Shown here piece by piece: positions 60,938-64,000 of a stretch of 64,000 nt of DNA. How positions within the stretch are numbered: the stretch's first letter is position 1; each line of letters begins with the position of its first letter. Origin of the DNA: JBBSNV01 sp964458605 (GTDB taxonomy: Bacteria; Pseudomonadota; Alphaproteobacteria; Reyranellales; JAQSWP01); NCBI GenBank assembly GCA_964458605.1, contig CAYWLS010000001.1, positions 372,001-436,000 on the forward strand. Reading direction: 5' to 3'. Made by a program: the position numbers and the translations under genes. The notes beneath the pieces were generated by a model. It saw only the letters and a program-made list of their open reading frames with translations, was not told the origin of the DNA and did not search any database.

Positions 60938-61987
60938 ATGAAAGACAGTCCGACCATCGCTTCCGTCCTGCCGACCGGTTTTGCCGATGTCGAGGCGCTT
61001 GAGGAATTCATGACCCGTCCGGGGCCGGAATTGATCGCCGACCTGCAGGCCGTGCGCGGCGATATCCTGATCCTGGGCGTGGCCGGCAAGATGGGCCCGA
61101 CCCTGGCGCGGCTGGCCAGGCGCGCTGACCCAGGACGCCGCGTGGTCGGCGTGGCTCGCTTCAGCAATCCCGCCGCGCGCCAGGAACTGGAGCGGCACGG
61201 CATCGAGACCCTGGCCGTCGATCTGCTCGACCGCAAGGCGATCGAGACGCTGCCGCCGCTGCCCAATGTGATCTTCATGGCGGGCTTCAAATTCGGCGCC
61301 TCCGGCAACGAGCCGCTGGCCTGGGCCATGAATACGCATGTGCCGGCCATGGTGGCGGAGGTTTTCGCAGGGTCGCGTATCGTCGCCTTCTCGACTGGCT
61401 GCGTCTATCCCTTCGTCGATATCCGCCACCAGGGCGCCATCGAGGAGATGCCGCCCAACCCGCCGCCGGGCGACTACGCCAATTCCTGCGTCGGGCGCGA
61501 GCGCATGTTCCAGTATTTTTCCGGCCTGCACGGCACGCCCGGCCGCATCCTCCGGCTCAACTATGCCATCGACATGCGCTACGGCGTTTTGCACGACATC
61601 GGCGTCAAGGTACGCGATGGGATGGAGATCGACCTGTCGATGGGCCACGTCAACGTGATCTGGCAGGGCGACGCCAATTCGGTAGCGCTGCGCTGCCTGG
61701 CCCATGCCACCAGCCCAACCAGCCCGGTCAATGTCAGCGGCCCGGAGACGGTGAGCGTACGGGCGCTGGCCGAGACGTTCGGCCGGTTGTTCGGCAGGAA
61801 ACCGAAGCTCGTCGGCAACGAGGCGCCAATGGGCTGGCTGGTCAACACCCAGCTCATGGCCAAGACCTTCGGCTATCCCAGCGTACCGCTGCTGTCCATG
61901 ATCGATTGGACCGCCGACTGGCTGGGCCGCGCCATGCCGACCCTGAACAAGCCCACCCATTACGAAGTGCGCGATGGCCAGTACTGA
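60938..61987 (+). CDS. NAD-dependent epimerase/dehydratase-family protein
   Basis: A 349-residue extended SDR. The start at ATG 60938 (MKDSPTIASVLP) follows CAGGGAAACGG. The nucleotide-binding motif is a variant, ILILGVAGKMGPTLARLARR (GxxGxMG). Other segments are NVIFMAGFKFGASGNEP, IVAFSTGCVYPFVD (catalytic Ser/Thr region) and GPETVSVRALAETFG. The usual YxxxK reads YANSCVGRERM, with R where K is expected, so the catalytic lysine may be replaced. It overlaps the GNAT gene by 14 bp. Confidence 0.8.
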   Translation: MKDSPTIASVLPTGFADVEALEEFMTRPGPELIADLQAVRGDILILGVAGKMGPTLARLARRADPGRRVVGVARFSNPAARQELERHGIETLAVDLLDRKAIETLPPLPNVIFMAGFKFGASGNEPLAWAMNTHVPAMVAEVFAGSRIVAFSTGCVYPFVDIRHQGAIEEMPPNPPPGDYANSCVGRERMFQYFSGLHGTPGRILRLNYAIDMRYGVLHDIGVKVRDGMEIDLSMGHVNVIWQGDANSVALRCLAHATSPTSPVNVSGPETVSVRALAETFGRLFGRKPKLVGNEAPMGWLVNTQLMAKTFGYPSVPLLSMIDWTADWLGRAMPTLNKPTHYEVRDGQY

Positions 61988-62825
61988 TTCCATGCAGATC
62001 GTTCGCCTGGGACCCGACGCCGCCGAGCGCGCTTTGCCGTTGTCGACCGAGGCCGGATGGAACCAGGTGGCCGCCGACTGGCGCTTCATGATTGAATGCG
62101 GTGCTGCTTTTGGCGTCGCCGAGGGCGAGCGCTTTATCGCCAGCGCGCTGGAACTGCCGTTGGGACAGGCCCTGTCCTGGATCAGCATGGTGTTGGTGAC
62201 CCAGGATCGCCGCCGCTTCGGGCTGGGAACGCGGCTGCTGAAAAGATGCATCGAACAGGCGGCGCAGGCCGCTGGACTGGATGCCACGGAATTCGGCCGG
62301 CCAGTCTACCTGCCATTGGGCTTCCGCGATCTCTACCGCATCTCGCGCTACCGGCTGGAAACCGTGCCGCCACCAGTGGCCGCGCCGCCGGGGATCGATC
62401 TGCGGCCGCTGCGCGCGGAGGAGATGGCAGGCCTGGCGGCCTGGGACAGCGAGCGCAGCGCCATGGTGCGCGGGCCCGTCCTGGCGCATCTACAGGCGCG
62501 GATGCCTGGCCTGGCCTGGGCGGCCTGGCGCGGGGAGCGGCTGGCGGGGTACGTTCTGGGTCGCGATGGCCGTCTGGCGACGCAGATCGGGCCGATCGTC
62601 GCCGAGAACGACGACGTCGCCATCGCCTTGTGCGCCCAGGCCATGAAGGCCGCGACGGCGCCATTCTTTGTCGACGCGGTCGACCAGCATCGGGCATTCT
62701 GCCGCTGGCTCGAGCTTGGCGGCGCCGTGGCGCCGCGGTTCTTCATCCGCATGGTGCGCGGTGAGATTTCCGGGCTGGAGCGGGCGGATTGGATCCATGC
62801 CATTGCGGGACCGGAACTTGGCTAG
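61974..62825 (+). CDS. GNAT-family N-acetyltransferase (two-domain)
   Basis: A 283-residue protein. The acetyl-CoA-binding motif of the first domain is DRRRFGLGTRLLKRCIEQA (RxxGxG/A type) after the strand LSWISMVLVT. The C-terminal half (LRPLRAEEMAGLAAWDSERS; LAGYVLGRDG) looks like a second, degenerate GNAT domain. The substrate is unknown. An alternative start is ATG 61992 (MQIVRLGPDA). The gene overlaps both neighbours, which suggests a single transcript with the epimerase and TetR genes. Confidence 0.82.
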   Translation: MASTDSMQIVRLGPDAAERALPLSTEAGWNQVAADWRFMIECGAAFGVAEGERFIASALELPLGQALSWISMVLVTQDRRRFGLGTRLLKRCIEQAAQAAGLDATEFGRPVYLPLGFRDLYRISRYRLETVPPPVAAPPGIDLRPLRAEEMAGLAAWDSERSAMVRGPVLAHLQARMPGLAWAAWRGERLAGYVLGRDGRLATQIGPIVAENDDVAIALCAQAMKAATAPFFVDAVDQHRAFCRWLELGGAVAPRFFIRMVRGEISGLERADWIHAIAGPELG

Positions 62826-63477
62826 ACGGGCGACGGGCAAGCGGGACGACACCGAGGCGGTGCGGACGCGCCAACCCGAGGTCACCCGTCAGCGCATCCT
62901 CGACGCGGCGGTAGTCGAGTTCTCCAGCCGTGGGCTGGGCGGGGCGCGCATCGACGCCATCGCCAGGCGCGCCGGCACCAACAAGCGGATGATCTATCAC
63001 TACTTCGGCAACAAGGACGATATGTTCCTGGCGGCGCTGGAGAGCACCTACGAGCACATCCGCCGCATGGAAAACGAGCTGCACCTGGAGCACATGGAGC
63101 CCCTGGCAGCCATGCGCAAGCTGGTGCGCTTCACCTTCAACTACTTCCTCGACAACCAGCATTTTGTGGCGCTGCTCAACAGCGAGAATTTGCACAAGGC
63201 GGCCCACATCAAGCGCTCCAAACGGGTCAAGCCGATAAATTACCCGCTGATCGAAACCCTGGACCGGCTGCTGCGGCGCGGCGAGGCGGCTGGGGAGTTC
63301 AGGCCGGGCATCGATGCGCTGCAGCTCTACATCTCCATCGCCGGCGTCTGCTATTTCTACTTCTCCAACATCCATACGCTCTCGACCATTTTCGACCGCG
63401 ACCTGATGGCAAAGAAGGCGCTCGCCACCCGCGAGGCCCATGTGGTGCAGGTGATCATGGGCTGTCTGCGGCCCTGA
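62797..63477 (+). CDS. TetR-family transcriptional regulator
   Basis: A 226-residue regulator. The N-terminal helix-turn-helix is in TRQRILDAAVVEFSSRGLGG and IDAIARRAGTNKRMIYHYFG (about residues 30-70), followed by a helical ligand domain. It overlaps the GNAT gene by 29 bp if ATG 62797 is used. Three copies of a GTAACC-N4-GGTTAC-type palindrome lie within 7 kb at promoters of the surrounding catabolic genes. It is the only TetR gene here, so it is the likely repressor of the whole 55-64 kb block. Confidence 0.9.
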   Translation: MPLRDRNLARRATGKRDDTEAVRTRQPEVTRQRILDAAVVEFSSRGLGGARIDAIARRAGTNKRMIYHYFGNKDDMFLAALESTYEHIRRMENELHLEHMEPLAAMRKLVRFTFNYFLDNQHFVALLNSENLHKAAHIKRSKRVKPINYPLIETLDRLLRRGEAAGEFRPGIDALQLYISIAGVCYFYFSNIHTLSTIFDRDLMAKKALATREAHVVQVIMGCLRP

Positions 63478-63518
63478 ACGAGGGGCCCCAAATTGTCCAC
63501 ATCGGCACTTGCCGGTAA

Positions 63519-63534
63519 GTAACCGGTTGGTTAC
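63519..63534. promoter_or_regulatory. Candidate TetR operator, copy 3 (aldolase gene promoter)
   Basis: GTAACCGGTTGGTTAC has perfect 6-bp arms. It lies 42 bp after the TetR stop and 10 bp before the aldolase start codon, just upstream of its GGGAC ribosome site. It is the cleanest of the three copies. Confidence 0.7.
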
Positions 63535-63544
63535 AAATAGGGAC

Positions 63545-64000
63545 ATGACAGCATCAGTCCATCACTGGTCCAACATCCCCGCCCCCGTTCAGTCGGTGTT
63601 GCGCCGGGGCGCGGTGATCCCCGCCCATCCGCTGGCGCTGGACCAAAACCGCCAGTTCGACGAGCAGGCGCAGCGAGCGCTGGCGCGCTACTACATCGAT
63701 GCCGGCGCCGGCGGACTGGCGGTGGGCGTCCACTCCACCCAGTTCGCCATTCGCGAGGTCGGCCTGTACCAACCGGTTCTCGAATTGGCCGCGCGCACGG
63801 CGGCCGACTGGACCAACCGTCCCCTGGTGATGGTCGGCGGCGTGGTCGGCAGGACCGAGCAGGCGGTGCAGGAGGCCCAGATAGCACGCGGGCTCGGCTA
63901 TCACGCGGTGCTGATGAGTCTCGCCGCCATGAAGGGGGCCGGCGAAGACGAGCTGATCGAGCATTGCAGCCGCATTGCCGGTGAAATGCCGCTGATCGGC
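63545..64000 (+). CDS. Dihydrodipicolinate synthase (DapA)-family aldolase/lyase (3' partial)
   Basis: The first 152 residues are visible, open to the window end. Sequence such as VLRRGAVIPAHPLALD, RALARYYIDAGAGGLAVGVH and RPLVMVGGVVGRTEQAVQEA is that of a DHDPS/N-acetylneuraminate lyase-type barrel: the IPAHPLAL segment replaces the usual TPF start, and GVHSTQF replaces GTTGE. Members of the family in catabolic clusters cleave or dehydrate keto-deoxy sugar acids. The Schiff-base lysine lies beyond the window. It is preceded by TetR operator copy 3. Confidence 0.82.
   Translation, partial: MTASVHHWSNIPAPVQSVLRRGAVIPAHPLALDQNRQFDEQAQRALARYYIDAGAGGLAVGVHSTQFAIREVGLYQPVLELAARTAADWTNRPLVMVGGVVGRTEQAVQEAQIARGLGYHAVLMSLAAMKGAGEDELIEHCSRIAGEMPLIG

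Overview
The window is about 64 kb of GC-rich chromosomal DNA from a proteobacterium, most likely an alphaproteobacterium. The grounds are strong G/C third-position bias, DctPQM and TctCBA transporters, an Agrobacterium-type uronate dehydrogenase set, a PaoABC-type molybdenum oxidoreductase, DUF2177 and DUF3175 genes, and a palindromic intergenic repeat of the kind common in Bradyrhizobium-like genomes. The genus is inference. No rRNA, tRNA, CRISPR array, insertion sequence or integrase was recognised. Nearly all of the window is coding, in tight operons.

Region 1 (1-25.6 kb) is a catabolic block dominated by luciferase-like (LLM) flavin-dependent monooxygenases. There are six recognisable copies and one degenerate relative. 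With them are a DszC/SfnB-like acyl-CoA-dehydrogenase-fold protein, a flavin reductase, a TauD-type dioxygenase, a four-domain rhodanese protein, an aldehyde dehydrogenase, an SDR, an acyl-CoA dehydrogenase and three uptake systems (Liv-type ABC without visible ATPases, Pot-type ABC, EamA exporter/importer). An IclR-type regulator sits centrally. A recurring ATWATCCCA-type element lies in the three large intergenic regions and is the best candidate for its operator. The content fits uptake and oxidative breakdown of an organosulfur or related heteroatom compound; the substrate is unknown.

Region 2 (25.6-33.7 kb) is mixed housekeeping and small genes: a small secreted protein, a second flavin-reductase-fold protein, DUF3175, a PaoABC-like aldehyde oxidoreductase whose small subunit has lost one Fe-S cysteine, two tandem secreted paralogues, DUF2721, GreB and a CinA-domain protein.

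Region 3 (33.7-40.3 kb) is a hexuronate/aldarate block: lactone hydrolase/isomerase, enolase-superfamily cycloisomerase, uronate dehydrogenase, a GntR/FCD regulator and a DctPQM TRAP transporter.

Region 4 (40.35-45.9 kb) is visibly AT-richer and looks like an accessory island. It holds an unrecognised membrane protein, a twitch-type radical SAM protein with a large inserted domain, a GT-B glycosyltransferase overlapping it, and a frameshifted GT2 glycosyltransferase. A perfect 17-bp hairpin precedes the radical SAM gene. This is the best candidate for an undescribed system.

Region 5 (45.9-52.6 kb) has an endonuclease/exonuclease/phosphatase protein, DUF2177, an acyl-CoA synthetase, ArfB and a large autotransporter.

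Region 6 (52.8-64 kb) is a second catabolic block: an enolase-like protein, a TIM-barrel isomerase, a Gfo/Idh/MocA dehydrogenase, TctCBA, an amidase, an NAD-dependent epimerase, a GNAT protein, a TetR regulator and a DHDPS-family aldolase that runs off the end. Three near-identical GTAACC-N4-GGTTAC palindromes lie at its promoters and appear to define a local TetR regulon. Three of the four solute-binding-protein genes in the window (PotD, DctP, TctC) are followed by a strong intercistronic hairpin.
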